From positions 372,001 through 436,000 of the forward strand of contig NZ_AUHM01000001.1 of assembly GCF_000423185.1 (NCBI RefSeq): a stretch of 64,000 bases of DNA. The letters are read 5' to 3'. The translations under genes and the position numbers were made by a program. This DNA is from Inquilinus limosus DSM 16000. Lineage in GTDB: Bacteria > Pseudomonadota > Alphaproteobacteria > DSM-16000 > Inquilinaceae. The stretch's first letter is position 1; each line of letters begins with the position of its first letter. The notes below the pieces were generated by a model. The model did no database searches, was not told the origin of the DNA, and saw only the letters and a program-made list of their open reading frames with translations. Positions 26,007 to 35,888 of the stretch are shown here, one piece after another.

Positions 26007-26915
26007 ATGAGCGTGTTTCGTGCTTCGACGGCGGCGGCGCTGGTGGCGCTGATCACCGCGCCGGCCTTCGCGGCCGAGGTCCCGTCCGACCCGGTCGAGC
26101 GCTGCAAGGGCCTCCTGACCATCGCCCCCGACGACTCGCCGATGCACAACGCCCAGGCCGGCTCGATCGAATCCTACGGCGAGTCCGGCTGCAAGTTCAC
26201 CGACCTGAAGATGACCGAGCCGGCCGACAAGGTGGCGGCGGGCGCGACGCCGACGACCATCTCGATCGCCGAGGTCACGCTCGACAAGCTCGACTTCGCC
26301 AAGGCCTATGACGGCAAGCCGTCGGACACGCTGGTGGCCCAGGCCAAGGGCATCTCGATCGACAACCCGGAGGCGCAGAAGTTCTTCGGCGACGCCAAGT
26401 CCTTCGACATGGCGGTCGACTATGCGCTCGACGCCGCCAGCAAGCAGTTCACGCTGAACCAGTTCGAGCTCAGCGGCGACGCGCTCGGCCAGCTGGCGCT
26501 GACCGGCGCGCTGGACGGCGTCAGCGCGGACGACCCGGCGGCCGCTGCCGACCCGAGCCAGATGCTGGGCGCCGCCTCGCTGCGCAAGATCAAGCTGCAT
26601 TTCGAGAACAAGGGCATCATCGACAAGGTCATGGCCTTCGCCGCGGCCCAGGGGCAGGACCCGAAGGCCGCGGTCGAGCAGGGCAAGAGCCAAGCCGTGC
26701 TGGGCATGGCGGCGCTGTCGGCCTTCGGCGTGCCGGAGGTCGCGGTGAAGAGCCTGATGGCCTTCGTCCAGGACTTCCCGGCGCCGAAGGGGCCGCTGAC
26801 CATCTCGGTCGACCCGGCCGCGCCGGTGCCGCTGGCGCAGTTCGCCACGATCAAGCCGGGCGATGCCAAGTCGATGGACCTGGTGAAGAGCCTGAACGTC
26901 GCCGTCAGCTACTGA
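26007..26915 (+). CDS. Secreted protein of unknown function, paralogue A
   Basis: 302 aa. Sec signal peptide (TAAALVALITAPAFA), then a mature domain opening with EVPSDPVERCKGLLTIAP and two Cys that could pair (ERCKG and SGCKF). Repeated beta-strand-like phrases (ISIAEVTLDKLDF, LRKIKLHFENKGIIDKVM) suggest a beta-sheet-rich periplasmic fold. The second ATG (26007) is chosen because GAGGAG lies six bases upstream; at 26001 it would abut the start. I do not recognise the family. The next gene is a paralogue. Confidence 0.78.
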   Translation: MSVFRASTAAALVALITAPAFAAEVPSDPVERCKGLLTIAPDDSPMHNAQAGSIESYGESGCKFTDLKMTEPADKVAAGATPTTISIAEVTLDKLDFAKAYDGKPSDTLVAQAKGISIDNPEAQKFFGDAKSFDMAVDYALDAASKQFTLNQFELSGDALGQLALTGALDGVSADDPAAAADPSQMLGAASLRKIKLHFENKGIIDKVMAFAAAQGQDPKAAVEQGKSQAVLGMAALSAFGVPEVAVKSLMAFVQDFPAPKGPLTISVDPAAPVPLAQFATIKPGDAKSMDLVKSLNVAVSY

Positions 26916-26939
26916 CCGGCGTTCGGAACCAGAACTGAA

Positions 26940-26973
26940 GCGATGGCCGGGGCGGCGACTCCCCGGCCATCGC
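26940..26973. terminator. Strong stem-loop between the two paralogues
   Basis: GCGATGGCCGGGG pairs perfectly with CCCCGGCCATCGC (13 bp) around an 8-base loop, 24 bp after the stop of the first paralogue and 14 bp before the GTG of the second. There is no T-tract, so it could attenuate, stabilise the upstream 3' end, or separate expression of the two genes. Confidence 0.55.
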
Positions 26974-26987
26974 CATTGAGGGAAGTC

Positions 26988-27905
26988 GTGAAGCCGCTTC
27001 ATATCCTCGCATTGGCTGGTGCCGCCCTCGGCATCGCCCTGCCCGCCCGGGCCGCCCCGGTTCCGGCCGACCCGATGCAGCGCTGCCGGGACCTGATCCC
27101 GATGATGGCGAAGGCGACTCCCGAGGCGCCCACGGCCGGCACCGTGACGCCGGTCGGCGAAGCCGGCTGCCGCTACACCGACCTGAAGCTGGTGATGAGC
27201 CAGTACCAGGGCTGGGTGATCGGAACCCTGACCATCGACCGCATCGATTTCGAGCGCTTCTACGCGGACCGGCCGCCGCTCACCCTCGCGCTCCGCGCCG
27301 AAGACATCCGGTTCGAAGCGCCGGCGCTGCCGCCGCCGAGCGTGTACCAGATGAAGCTGCTGCACAGGCCGATCGAGATCACCCTCGACTACGACTACGA
27401 CGAACCGGCCGATCTCCTGACCCTGAGGGATTTCACGTTCCGCGGCGATCATATCGGCCATCTCTCCGTCAGCGCGGCCATGCGCGGCCTCGACATGGAC
27501 AGGATCGATCCCCGAAACCCGCTCGGCGACGGGGCCCTGGCCGCGCTGTCGCTGCACTCCCTGACCGTGGACTTCGACAACCAGGGCATGTTCGAGGGCT
27601 ATGCCCTGCTGCCGGCGCTGTACGCCCTGCCGAACGGCGAGACCGACCCGGAGGGCGCGGTCGCCGCGGCCAAGGCGCAGGCCATGGCCGGGCTGGCCGT
27701 CCTGACCGCGGCGGGGGTCCCGGAGGACTCGGTCGCAGCGCTCGGCCGCTTCATCCAGGCCATGCCGCAGCCGCGGGGGCCCTTCCGGCTGTCCATCGCG
27801 CCGCAGCCGCCCCTCGCCCTTGCCGAGCTGGAGACGGCCGAACCCGGCGATCCCGCCAAGCTGACCGCGCTGGTGAAGCGCCTGAACCTGACCGCGAGCT
27901 ACTGA
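26988..27905 (+). CDS. Secreted protein of unknown function, paralogue B
   Basis: 305 aa. It shares with its neighbour the signal peptide, the PVPADPMQRCRDLIPM / PVERCKGLL opening, the second Cys (EAGCRYTDLKL vs SGCKFTDLKM), the phrase GVPEDSVAALGRFIQAMPQPRGPF (cf. GVPEVAVKSLMAFVQDFPAPKGPL) and the ending RLNLTASY / SLNVAVSY. A GTG at 26988 with GAGGGAA upstream is a better start than the ATG inside the hairpin. Tandem duplication is evident; no function can be assigned. Confidence 0.75.
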   Translation: MKPLHILALAGAALGIALPARAAPVPADPMQRCRDLIPMMAKATPEAPTAGTVTPVGEAGCRYTDLKLVMSQYQGWVIGTLTIDRIDFERFYADRPPLTLALRAEDIRFEAPALPPPSVYQMKLLHRPIEITLDYDYDEPADLLTLRDFTFRGDHIGHLSVSAAMRGLDMDRIDPRNPLGDGALAALSLHSLTVDFDNQGMFEGYALLPALYALPNGETDPEGAVAAAKAQAMAGLAVLTAAGVPEDSVAALGRFIQAMPQPRGPFRLSIAPQPPLALAELETAEPGDPAKLTALVKRLNLTASY

Positions 27906-27914
27906 GCCGCGGCC

Positions 27915-29240
<1,326 letters not shown>

Positions 29241-29259
29241 TCATGATCCGGTCCCGGCC

Positions 29260-29910
29260 ATGACCCGCGTCACGCCCCAGCTGCTGCTGCGCGCCTATGC
29301 CGCCGGGCTGTTCCCGATGGCGGAATCGGCAGACAGCCCGGAGCTGCACTGGTTCGACCCGCCGCGCCGGGGCATCCTGCCGCTCGACGGCGTGCATGTG
29401 CCGCGCCGCCTGGCCCGCACGGTCAAGGCCGGCCGCTTCCGCGTCACCGCCGACCATGCCTTCGCCGCGGTGATCGCCGGCTGCGCCGCGCCGGCGCCCG
29501 CCCGGTCGAACACCTGGATCAACGACGAGATCGTCGCCCTCTACACCGCGCTGCACCGGGCCGGCTTCGCCCACAGCGTCGAATGCTGGGACGGCGATAT
29601 GCTGGCCGGCGGGCTCTACGGCGTGGCCCTGGGCGGCGCCTTCTTCGGCGAGAGCATGTTCAGCCGCGCCACGGACGCCAGCAAGGTGGCGCTGATTCAT
29701 CTCGTCGCCCGGCTGCGCGCCGCCGGCTTCGTGCTGCTGGACACCCAGTTCGTCACCGACCACCTGGCCCGTTTCGGCACGATCGAGATCGAGCGCGCCG
29801 ACTACCGCCGCCGCCTCGAGGAGGCGCTGCTGCTGCAGCCGGACTGGACCGGAGCGGATCCGGAACCGGAGCTGGACCGGCTGCTGCACCAGCGGCGAGG
29901 AGAGACATGA
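29260..29910 (+). CDS. aat: Leucyl/phenylalanyl-tRNA--protein transferase
   Basis: 216 aa. It has [60 protein letters not shown] and [25 protein letters not shown], the complete Aat core. It adds Leu or Phe to N-terminal Arg/Lys of proteins, marking them for ClpAP (N-end rule). ATG at 29260 follows an unrelated upstream frame. It is coupled (ATGA) to the next acetyltransferase gene. (Motifs are given in fragments.). Confidence 0.95.
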   Translation: MTRVTPQLLLRAYAAGLFPMAESADSPELHWFDPPRRGILPLDGVHVPRRLARTVKAGRFRVTADHAFAAVIAGCAAPAPARSNTWINDEIVALYTALHRAGFAHSVECWDGDMLAGGLYGVALGGAFFGESMFSRATDASKVALIHLVARLRAAGFVLLDTQFVTDHLARFGTIEIERADYRRRLEEALLLQPDWTGADPEPELDRLLHQRRGET

Positions 29911-30821
29911 CCGCCCTGCCCCTGCACCGGCGTCCGGTTCCGGAGGGCCCGGTCGACGACGCGCTGATCAGCTTCATCGAGGCGCATCCGCTGCCCTCGC
30001 CGCCCTTCGAGCCGCGCTGGGGCCTGGACCGCCTGGTCCTCGGCCCCGGCAGCATCATCGACGCAGTCGATGCCGAAGGCCGCCGGATCGCCATCGCCGC
30101 CGTGGTCGACGCCTGCAGCAATGCCGGCAACGCGGCCTCGCTGGTGGTGCTGTGCTTCCGTCCGCAGAGCGACCACGACGCCCTCGCCCGCTTTCTGCTG
30201 GAGGAGGCCGAGGCGATCACCGCCGCCGGGCCCCGCGACCGGCTGGAGGTCGAGGCCGAGGACCTGTTCCTCGGCCGCGGGCCCGAGCTGGAGGCGCGCG
30301 GCTATCGCGAGGCCTACCGCATGCATCTGATGCGCCGGCCCCTGGACACGGCCCCGCCGCCCGTGCCGCCCCTGCCCGAGGGGCTGCGCTGGGCGCCGCC
30401 GACCGAGGCGACGATGCGCAGCCAGCACGACGCCGTCTGCCGCGCCATGGCCCCTGTTCCCGGCGCCAGCATCCCGGATTTCGAGAGCTTCGCCGCCCGC
30501 GCCCGGGCGATGCCCGACCAGCACGGGCTGATCCTGCGCGGCGACGACGTCGTCGGCTTCCTGCGCGTGCATCCGCCCAAGGCCGCCGGCGGCGAGGGCG
30601 ACGTCGCCCTGATCGGCCGGCATCCGGACCATCGCGGCGGCGGGCTGGGCGACATCCTGGTGGCCGAGAGCCTGCGCCGGCTGCACGCGGCCGGGGCCGG
30701 CAGCGCCGCGCTGACCGTGGCGGCGGCGAACGACGCGGCCCTGGCGCTGTACCGGCGCCACGGCTTCACCGTCGCCGAAACCGTTCCGGTCTACGTCAAG
30801 GAGTGTCCGGCCAACCCGTAG
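29907..30821 (+). CDS. GNAT-family acetyltransferase
   Basis: 304 aa, probably two GNAT folds in tandem. The C-terminal domain is clear: [22 protein letters not shown] (acetyl-CoA loop) and [19 protein letters not shown]. The N-terminal half has [20 protein letters not shown], which looks like a degenerate copy. The ATG overlaps the aat stop, so the pair is co-translated. Substrate not evident. Confidence 0.87.
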   Translation: MTALPLHRRPVPEGPVDDALISFIEAHPLPSPPFEPRWGLDRLVLGPGSIIDAVDAEGRRIAIAAVVDACSNAGNAASLVVLCFRPQSDHDALARFLLEEAEAITAAGPRDRLEVEAEDLFLGRGPELEARGYREAYRMHLMRRPLDTAPPPVPPLPEGLRWAPPTEATMRSQHDAVCRAMAPVPGASIPDFESFAARARAMPDQHGLILRGDDVVGFLRVHPPKAAGGEGDVALIGRHPDHRGGGLGDILVAESLRRLHAAGAGSAALTVAAANDAALALYRRHGFTVAETVPVYVKECPANP

Positions 30822-30880
30822 CGCTTCCCCGCCGGGTGCTCGGCGGCGACAATGCGGCACACCCTGCCGGAGTCGCCGCG

Positions 30881-31255
30881 ATGACTTTCGCCCTCTGGAT
30901 GGTCCTGGCCGCCATCCTGCTGCCCTATCTGACCGTCATGCCGGCGAAGGTGACGTCGCGGATCGACAACCACGCCCCGCGCCGGGACATGGAGCGGATG
31001 ACCGGCTGGCAGCAGCGGATGGATTGGGCGCACCGCAATCATTTCGAGACGTTCCCGGCCTTCGCTGCGGCGGTGATCATCGCCCAGATGCAGGGCGCGC
31101 CGCAGGGCTGGGTCGACCTGCTGGCGGGGCTGTTCGTGCTGGTCCGGCTCGCCTACACCGCCTGCTACGCCGCGGACCTGCCGAGCCTGCGCTCCGGCAT
31201 CTGGTCGCTGGGCTTCCTCTGCGTCCTCGGCCTGTTCGCGCTGGCGGCGCTGTAG
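30881..31255 (+). CDS. MAPEG family membrane protein
   Basis: 124 aa with four membrane helices (FALWMVLAAILLPYLTV ... GIWSLGFLCVLGLFALAAL). The RMTGWQQRMDWAHRNHFETFPAF motif and the later LVRLAYTACYAADLPSLRS stretch define MAPEG proteins. Family members are glutathione-dependent or related membrane enzymes; bacterial substrates are largely unknown. (Motif given in parts.) The ATG has CGGAG ten bases upstream. Confidence 0.88.
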   Translation: MTFALWMVLAAILLPYLTVMPAKVTSRIDNHAPRRDMERMTGWQQRMDWAHRNHFETFPAFAAAVIIAQMQGAPQGWVDLLAGLFVLVRLAYTACYAADLPSLRSGIWSLGFLCVLGLFALAAL

Positions 31256-31258
31256 CCC

Positions 31259-31753
31259 TTACTGCCGGCCCGGCGGCAGCGCCGGCGGGATGATCTTCAT
31301 CTCCGGCAACGGCAGCGGCGAGGCCTCCGGCACGTTCTCGTCCACCTCCTGCTGGGCCGCGGCGGCGGCCGGCGAGGTGTCGGTGCAGCTGACCACCCAG
31401 ACGTCGTAGACGGGATGGTCGAGCGCCGAGACGCCGGGCGAGGAGGCGAACATCCAGCCGGTGAACACCGTGGCGGTCTGCTTGCCCGGCGGCGTGTCGG
31501 TGATCTCGAGGAAGGCCGCGCTTTCCGGCGGGTCCTCCGGCGGCGCCTTGCGGCAGGCGCGCACGGTGATGCCGAGCGTGCCGAACTGCACCGTCTCGCC
31601 GACCTTGGCCTCGAGCGGCTGGGTCCGCGCCGTGATCTTGTCGAGGCCGCGCAGCTCGGCGATCGGCTGGTCGATGGTGGCCGCGGCCTGCGCTGCGGCC
31701 GGGAGCACCGTGGCGGCGAGCGCCGCCAGGGCGGGAAGCACGGGGAGACGCAT
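31259..31753 (-). CDS. DUF2155 domain-containing secreted protein
   Basis: 164 aa. Signal peptide (LPALAALAATVLPAAAQA), then the DUF2155 core: LRGLDKITARTQPLEAKVGE, FGTLGITVRACRKAPPEDPPE and GWMFASSPGVSALDHPVYDV with two conserved Cys, and a Pro-rich tail. Common in alphaproteobacteria next to NDUFA12 and mlaD, as here; function unknown, periplasmic. An in-frame TTG overlapping the mlaD stop is an alternative start. Confidence 0.9.
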   Translation of the reverse strand: MRLPVLPALAALAATVLPAAAQAAATIDQPIAELRGLDKITARTQPLEAKVGETVQFGTLGITVRACRKAPPEDPPESAAFLEITDTPPGKQTATVFTGWMFASSPGVSALDHPVYDVWVVSCTDTSPAAAAAQQEVDENVPEASPLPLPEMKIIPPALPPGRQ

Positions 31754-31761
31754 GATCCGGC

Positions 31762-32301
31762 TCAATTCCCCATCATGCCGCCGGGCTTGCCCTGCGGCGG
31801 CTGATCCGGCGCGCCGCCGGCCCCGCCGGCGCTGGCGCGGTCGCCGAGCTGGCCGATGCTGAAGATCACCTGGCCGAGCAGCTGCTCCAGGCTCGGATTC
31901 GACTGGGTGTGGTCGATGGTGTCGCCGTCCTTCAGCCAGCCGTTCGCGTCGTCTGGCCGGGCGCCGGGGCTGAGCGAGAGGCTGCGGCCGCCGAGCAGCC
32001 CGTCGCTGCTGATCGCCGCCGCCGTGTCCTGGGACAGCTTGATCGAGGGATCGATCGAGAGCTCGACATCCGCCAGATAGGTCTCGGGGTCCAGGGTCAC
32101 GCTGGTGACGGTGCCGACCTTGACGCCGCCGATCCGCACATCGGTGCCGGCGTTGACGCCGTCGGCCTGGTCGAACTGGGCCTTCAGCCGGTAGCCCGAG
32201 GCGGAGCTGAGATTGGCGCTGGTGTAGGCGAATCCCAGGAAGACCAGGGCGACGGCCAGCACGACCGCGCCCATGACCGTCTCGATGACGTTCCTGTGCA
32301 T
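31762..32301 (-). CDS. mlaD: MlaD-type MCE domain protein
   Basis: 179 aa. One N-terminal membrane helix (GAVVLAVALVFLGFAYTS) and a single MCE domain (FDQADGVNAGTDVRIGGVKV). It is the periplasmic hexameric lipid-binding component of the Mla phospholipid transport system, working with MlaE/MlaF encoded elsewhere. A 24-bp gap separates it from NDUFA12. Confidence 0.92.
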   Translation of the reverse strand: MHRNVIETVMGAVVLAVALVFLGFAYTSANLSSASGYRLKAQFDQADGVNAGTDVRIGGVKVGTVTSVTLDPETYLADVELSIDPSIKLSQDTAAAISSDGLLGGRSLSLSPGARPDDANGWLKDGDTIDHTQSNPSLEQLLGQVIFSIGQLGDRASAGGAGGAPDQPPQGKPGGMMGN

Positions 32302-32325
32302 CGATTCTCCCTCAGACAGATCCGG

Positions 32326-32712
32326 TCACGCCGGCGTCCAGGGCTCGTAGTCGCCGGTCGCCTTGGCGCGGTGGCTGCCGCGCAGCGGATGGCCGGGCGG
32401 CAGATAGGCGTGGCCGGTCCCGGTCGGGTTGGTCTCGGGCGGCTGCTGCCAGGGCCGACGGAACGGGCTGCTGTCGCCCGGCGGCTCCTTAAAGGTGTAG
32501 TGCAGCCAGCCATGCCATTCCGGCGGCACGCGGGTCGCCTCGGACTCGCCGCCGTTGAACACCACCCAGCGCTTTTCGCGCCCGCCCGGGGCGACCTTGC
32601 GGCTGCGGTAGTAGCGGTTGCCGAAGGCATCCTTGCCGACAAGCTCGCCGCGCCGCCAGGTGACGAAGCGGAGGTAAGCGCGAAGCCCGAATTCGGTCAG
32701 ATCGAAGGCCAT
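32326..32712 (-). CDS. NADH:ubiquinone oxidoreductase subunit NDUFA12-like
   Basis: 128 aa. LVGKDAFGNRYYRSR, RWVVFNGG, VPPEWHGWLHYT and the final HPLRGSHRAKATGDYEPWTP are the NDUFA12 signature. It is an accessory subunit of alphaproteobacterial and mitochondrial complex I, bound on the peripheral arm. Its operon with mlaD and DUF2155 is conserved in the class and supports the taxonomic call. Confidence 0.94.
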   Translation of the reverse strand: MAFDLTEFGLRAYLRFVTWRRGELVGKDAFGNRYYRSRKVAPGGREKRWVVFNGGESEATRVPPEWHGWLHYTFKEPPGDSSPFRRPWQQPPETNPTGTGHAYLPPGHPLRGSHRAKATGDYEPWTPA

Positions 32713-32820
32713 GGATCCGTGGACGTGCCGAGTGACGGCCCCCGGCCGCCGAACGGCGCGGACTATGGCACCGCCGGCCGCGCCCGTCCAGTGCGCGTGC
32801 GGCCGCGCCGCGGGGCAATT

Positions 32821-33753
32821 TCAAGGCAGGCCGGCGGACCCCGGCGAAGCGGCGGCCGAAGCGGGTTCCGGCGGAGCCCGATGCCGTCCGTCCGTCGCCG
32901 CCAGCGCGATACCGGCGGCCACCGCGGCCAGCCCCGCCAGCAGCGGCCAGCCGAGCGGCTCGCCCAGCGCCAGCGTGCCGAACAGCGCCGCCACGACCGG
33001 GTTGACCGCGACCGAAACCGCCACCCGGGTCGGGGTGGTGCGGCCGAGGGCAAAGGCCCATAGGAAGAAGGTGACGGCGCCGCCGACGATACCGAGGTAG
33101 AGCACCGCGGCCCAGCCCGCCGGATCCAGCACCGGCAGCACGGCCGGCCGGGACCACAGCGCCAGCGCCGCCAGGCCCAGGCTGCCCGAGGCCATGCCCA
33201 GCGCGCTGAAGGACAGGGCCGAGCCGCGCCGGATGAAGGGCCGCGACCAGATGTTGTAGAGGGCACCGCAGCCGGCCGCCCCGACCATCAGCAGGTCGCC
33301 CAGCCAGGCCCGCGGCGGCGCCGCTTCGAGCCCGGCGCCGAGCGCCAGCGCCACCCCCGCCATCGCCAGCAGCACGCCGGCCGTCTTGCGCAGGGTCAGC
33401 CGCTCGATTCCCAGCGCCGCACCGGCGGTCAGGGTGAGCAGCGGCTGGGTCGACAGTGCCAGCGCCCCGCGCGCGGCCGTCGTATGGGCCAGCGCCGCGT
33501 TGAACAGGAAGGGAAAGGCGGCGAAGAACAGCAGCCCCAGCAGCGCCACCGCCGGCAGGTCACGGCGCGGCGGCCAGGGCGAGCGCAGCGCCAGCACCAC
33601 CGGCACCAACAGCGCGCAACCGATGCCGAAGCGGAACACGCCCAGCGTGGCCGGATCGAGGCCGCCCATCAGGGAGCGCGTCGCCACCACCGAGGTGCCG
33701 CCGAGCGTGCTCGACGCCAGCGCCGCCGCCACACCGAGTCCCTCGCGCGCCAT
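32821..33753 (-). CDS. EamA/DMT-family transporter (LysR-EamA module 2)
   Basis: 310 aa, ten predicted helices, two EamA halves (AALASSTLGGTSVVATRSLM ... and LLMVGAAGCGALYNIWSRPF). Likely inner-membrane exporter of small metabolites. ATG at 33753 (MAREGLGVAAAL) with GGAG eight bases upstream is preferred over a farther one. It is divergent from the frameshifted LysR gene. Confidence 0.9.
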   Translation of the reverse strand: MAREGLGVAAALASSTLGGTSVVATRSLMGGLDPATLGVFRFGIGCALLVPVVLALRSPWPPRRDLPAVALLGLLFFAAFPFLFNAALAHTTAARGALALSTQPLLTLTAGAALGIERLTLRKTAGVLLAMAGVALALGAGLEAAPPRAWLGDLLMVGAAGCGALYNIWSRPFIRRGSALSFSALGMASGSLGLAALALWSRPAVLPVLDPAGWAAVLYLGIVGGAVTFFLWAFALGRTTPTRVAVSVAVNPVVAALFGTLALGEPLGWPLLAGLAAVAAGIALAATDGRHRAPPEPASAAASPGSAGLP

Positions 33754-33817
33754 TCCGCTCCCTCCATCCTGTGACGGCAGGATAGGAAGGGCCACCGACT
33801 TCACGGAAACGCATAAC

Positions 33818-33836
33818 TATGATGCTCTGCATCATA
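33818..33836. promoter_or_regulatory. Candidate LysR operator, perfect palindrome
   Basis: TATGATGC-TCT-GCATCATA: perfect 8-bp arms around 3 bases, in the 102-bp gap between the divergent EamA and LysR genes and 20 bp before the LysR start. It is the most symmetrical operator candidate of the three LysR-EamA pairs. Confidence 0.6.
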
Positions 33837-33855
33837 AACCGTGATGGAGAGGCGG

Positions 33856-34733
33856 ATGCTCGACCCGGACCTGCTGCGCGCCTTCGTCGCCGTCGCCGAC
33901 CACGGCTCCTTCACCCGCGGCGCGGCGGCGCTGAACCGGACCCAGTCGGCGGTGAGCATGCAGATCCGGCGGCTGGAGGATGCCGTCGGCGCCCCGGTGC
34001 TGGACCGCAGCCGCCGCGGCCTGCGCCTGACCCCGGCCGGCGAGGTGCTGCTGGGCTATGCCCGCAGGATCCTGGCGGTCTCGGCCGAGGCGATGGGCCG
34101 GCTGCGCGACCTGCGGGTCGAGGGGACGGTGCGGCTCGGCGTGATGGAGGATTACGGCACCCGGCTGGTGCCGCCGCTGCTGGGCGGCTTCGCTGCCGCG
34201 CACCCCCGGATCCAGGTCGAGATGGTGACCGGCCTGACCGGACCGATGCTGCCGCGGCTGGGCGAGCGCTTCGACCTGGTGCTGGCGATGCATCCGGCGG
34301 GCGACGGCGGCGGCATCCTCCTGCGGCGGGAACAGGCGGTCTGGGTGGCCGGCCGGGATGCCGACGCCCTTGGAGCCGCCGCGGATCGCGCGCCCCTGCC
34401 CCTCGCCCTCTATCCGCAGGGCTGCCTGTTCCGGGCCTGGGCGATGGCCGCACTCGACGCCGCCGGCCTGCCCTGGCGCCTCGCCTTCGTCAGCCACAGC
34501 CTGGCGGCGGTGACCGCGATCGCGGCGCAGAGCCTCGCCGTCACCGTGGTCAAGGCCGGGCTGCTGCCGCCGGAGCTGCCCCCCTGGGCGAGCGCGACGG
34601 CCTGCCGCCGCTGCCGCAGGCGGATATCCGGCTGCATCGCGCCCCCGGCCTGCCGCCGGCCGGCGAGCTGCTGGCCCGGCATCTCGTCGACGGCCTGGCC
34701 GTGCCGGAGCTCGCGGCCGGGGTGGGATGGTAA
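33856..34733 (+). pseudogene. LysR-family regulator, frameshifted near the C-terminus (module 2)
   Basis: The first 240 residues are a complete LysR (MLDPDLLRAFVAVADHGS, NRTQSAVSMQIRRLEDAVG, effector domain LGVMEDYGTRLVPPLL). At the C6 run 34579-34584 the frame breaks. Adding one C continues the protein as PLGERDGLPPLPQADIRLH and ends at TAA 34733, matching the C-termini of relatives. Otherwise it would read into an unrelated Arg/Cys-rich extension. ATG 33856 has GAGAGG upstream. Sequencing error and real mutation are both possible. Confidence 0.82.
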
Positions 34734-34878
34734 CCACACTTATCATAGGCCGGCCGCCCATCCGCGATGCAGCCCTCGCCCAATCGGTTTGCACTGCAGC
34801 GAGGGCCTTTGCGGCGGAATTGCGGCGGATTCTCTCCGTCAAGGCGGAAGCTGGGCAGAGACGGCGCCTAAATGTCAG

Positions 34879-34899
34879 GCAATGCAGGCCATGCATTGC
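34879..34899. promoter_or_regulatory. Perfect palindrome upstream of the DUF1127 gene
   Basis: GCAATGCA-GGCCA-TGCATTGC: 8-bp arms around 5 bases, 126 bp before the DUF1127 start. The gap 34734-35024 holds no gene other than a possible in-frame extension from ATG 34923; this palindrome is its most distinctive element. It may be an operator or a transcript hairpin. Confidence 0.45.
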
Positions 34900-35024
34900 T
34901 GCGGTGCGATAAGCAGGGGTACATGCATGGCAAAGGTAAGCGCATATATCGGGCCGTGCGATGCAACGCACACCGCGCCGCGAACACCTCGCTGGACGCG
35001 GCACGTGAAGAAGGAAATGCTGAA

Positions 35025-35258
35025 GTGAACCTGATCAACAAGCTTGTCGCCGCCTGGGAACGTCGTCGCGCCTATGCTGCCCTGATGCAGCTCGATGACC
35101 GCCTGCTGGCCGATATCGGCATGAACCGCGGCACCATCATGGAGCGCCTGGTCCGTGCCTCGCGCGACACCAATGCCGCCCCGGCCAACGTCGCCGTGCT
35201 GCGCCCGACCGTGGCCGCTGCCGCGAACGAAGATTCGGTCATCCGTCGCGCCGCGTGA
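35025..35258 (+). CDS. DUF1127 domain small protein
   Basis: 77 aa from GTG 35025, which has AAGGAA eight bases upstream. The core WERRRAYAALMQLDDRLLAD with IGMNRGTI is the DUF1127 (YjiS-like) helix pair, followed by an Ala-rich tail. An in-frame ATG at 34923 would add 34 unrelated residues. DUF1127 proteins of alphaproteobacteria are small Arg-rich, often RNA- or phosphate-linked, factors. A strong terminator follows. Confidence 0.88.
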   Translation: MNLINKLVAAWERRRAYAALMQLDDRLLADIGMNRGTIMERLVRASRDTNAAPANVAVLRPTVAAAANEDSVIRRAA

Positions 35259-35310
35259 ACGGCCTGACCGGAGGCACCCGGTCCGCTTCCTCCCCCGGAG
35301 CCGGGTCGCG

Positions 35311-35348
35311 AAAACCCCGCCGAGCGTAAGCCGGCGGGGTTTTCTTTT
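35311..35348 (+). terminator. Rho-independent terminator of the DUF1127 gene
   Basis: AAAACCCCGCCG pairs perfectly with CGGCGGGGTTTT (12 bp) around a 9-base loop, followed by CTTTT. It starts 53 bp after the stop codon. The flanking A- and T-runs make it work in both directions, so it may also end the convergent HxlR transcript. Confidence 0.9.
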
Positions 35349-35363
35349 GCCGATTCGTCGAGC

Positions 35364-35840
35364 TCAGCGGCCGCCCCGTCCGTTCGCGCCGAAATCGGAC
35401 ATCGCCGCCGGCCGCGGCCGGACCAGAGGAGGAATCTTCCTTGGCGGATGCGGCACCTCGGCGCCCGGCTTTTCCGCGTCGAACGCCTGCCGCGACTGCT
35501 CGATTGCGGGGTGGTGTTCGGTCGCCCAGGCGAACAGGGCCTTCAGCGGCTCGATCAGGGTGCGGCCGCGATCGGTCAGCGCGTAGTCCACCCGCGGCGG
35601 GATCGTCGGGAATACGGTGCGGGTCACCAGCCCGTCCCGCTCCAACCCCCGCAGGGTCAGCGTCAGCATCCGCTGCGAGACGCCGCCGATGGTCCGGCGC
35701 AGCTCGTTGAAGCGCATCGGCCCGTCCGACAGCAGGCCGACCACCATCACCGTCCATTTGTCGCCGACCCGGGCCAGCACGTCGCTGATCACCCGGCACT
35801 GGTCGTGCCCGTCACGCACATCGCTGTTGCTCGGTTCCAA
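35364..35840 (-). CDS. HxlR-family transcriptional regulator
   Basis: 158 aa. The winged helix has CRVISDVLARVGDKWTVMVV, GPMRFNELRRTIGGVSQRML, TLTLRGLERDGLVTR and YALTDRGRTLIEPL, typical of HxlR/MarR-like quinone or aldehyde sensors, plus a Pro/Arg tail. It is divergent from azoR and probably represses it. The Cys in DQCRV is a possible redox switch, as in related regulators. Confidence 0.92.
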   Translation of the reverse strand: MEPSNSDVRDGHDQCRVISDVLARVGDKWTVMVVGLLSDGPMRFNELRRTIGGVSQRMLTLTLRGLERDGLVTRTVFPTIPPRVDYALTDRGRTLIEPLKALFAWATEHHPAIEQSRQAFDAEKPGAEVPHPPRKIPPLVRPRPAAMSDFGANGRGGR

Positions 35841-35888
35841 AAATGTGCCTCCTTGCGCGGCTCTCGGTCGGTCATCAATTTAGCCCCA

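Noticed and set aside
34872-35024. Upstream extension of the DUF1127 ORF as part of the gene.
   Set aside because: DUF1127 proteins are usually short and the GTG at 35025 has a well-spaced Shine-Dalgarno; kept only as an alternative.
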